64,000 bases of DNA, from NCBI RefSeq assembly GCF_000766795.1, contig NZ_JPDS01000001.1:1555001-1619000 (forward strand), written 5' to 3'. The notes under the pieces were generated by a model. That model did not search any database and was not told the DNA's origin. It saw nothing but the letters and a program-made list of their open reading frames with translations. Shown here piece by piece: positions 63,940 through 64,000 of the stretch. The DNA is from Polaribacter sp. Hel1_85 (GTDB lineage: Bacteria; Bacteroidota; Bacteroidia; Flavobacteriales; Flavobacteriaceae). Numbering within the stretch: position 1 is the first letter of the stretch; each line of letters opens with the position of its first letter. The translations under genes and the position numbers were made by a program.

Positions 63940-63980
63940 AATTTTTTGTGTAAAATATAAATTTAATTTTTTGTGTAAAA
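63939..63980. repeat. direct repeat pair upstream of the nucleotidyltransferase gene
   Basis: The 17-mer TAATTTTTTGTGTAAAA occurs at 63939-63955 and again at 63964-63980, 25 bases apart start to start. The first copy includes one base of the start codon of the minus-strand gene. This could be a binding-site pair or a simple duplication. Confidence 0.6.
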
Positions 63981-64000
63981 ATATTGCTTTTGTATCGACG

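Noticed and set aside
1..64000. Insertion sequences, prophage genes, integrases, CRISPR arrays or rRNA genes
   Set aside because: I looked for transposase, integrase and phage motifs and for regular repeat-spacer arrays and found none; no rRNA sequence is present.

Overview
The window is AT-rich and almost entirely coding. It comes from a Bacteroidota chromosome, most likely a marine Flavobacteriaceae member near Polaribacter or Tenacibaculum. The genus is an inference; the family is well supported by PorU, PorV and GldJ (type IX secretion and gliding), a fused CcsB/CcsA cytochrome c assembly protein, a split methylmalonyl-CoA mutase, a Lacal_2735-type small protein, promoter-like TAnnTTTG boxes and the lack of clear Shine-Dalgarno sequences.

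Region 1 (1-8166, + strand) looks like a light and oxidative-stress cluster. It holds a TetR-type regulator (3' end only), an ABC1/UbiB-like kinase, a flavin reductase, two SDR proteins, a tandem pair of small paralogous proteins, a glutathione peroxidase, a Lacal_2735 protein, TspO, an SRPBCC protein and a class I photolyase. A decayed NTF2/SnoaL-like gene end follows. A terminator and tRNA-Thr(TGT) close the region.

Region 2 (8563-31533) is core metabolism and envelope. On the + strand are udk, an FtsB/DivIC-like protein, the two methylmalonyl-CoA mutase subunits with a small membrane protein between them, ccsBA and a membrane protein. On the - strand are a LysM/periplasmic-binding lipoprotein, guaA, a FabH-like ketosynthase, a group III truncated haemoglobin, cdd, porV and porU. 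gldJ and murF follow on +, and an N-acetylglucosamine kinase-like gene converges on murF. Two copies of an intergenic repeat (17213-17366 and 22285-22358) each sit directly beyond the stop codon of a minus-strand gene.

Region 3 (31691-61582) is a roughly 30 kb capsule or exopolysaccharide locus. A PHP-type phosphatase (CpsB/YwqE-like) faces a long minus-strand array. That array holds Wzc kinase, Wza export protein, a WbpM/PglF-like dehydratase, a DegT aminotransferase, a WecA/WbpL-like initiating transferase, a WbpV-like epimerase/reductase, several glycosyltransferases, a WcaF-like acetyltransferase, a PaaK/CapK-like adenylating enzyme, a Wzy-like polymerase, a polysialyltransferase-like protein, a Wzx flippase broken by a seven-base homopolymer, and gmd/fcl, ugd, a WbpB-like oxidoreductase, a WbpO/TviB-like dehydrogenase and a WbpP/TviC-like epimerase. 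Together they predict a Wzx/Wzy polymer containing QuiNAc/FucNAc-type, fucose-type and uronic acid sugars.

Inside this locus, a translationally coupled trio (DRE-TIM aldolase with an extra C-terminal domain, HAD phosphatase, KdsB-like CMP-sugar synthetase) lies beside the sialyltransferase-like gene. This looks like a self-contained route to an unusual CMP-activated 3-deoxy-ulosonic acid, and it is the best candidate for an undescribed system here. A four-helix-bundle gene with an amber codon, flanked by hexanucleotide repeats, separates gmd from fcl.

Region 4 (61583-64000) holds tRNA-Val(TAC), folC and two small cytidylyltransferase-like genes, all on the minus strand.
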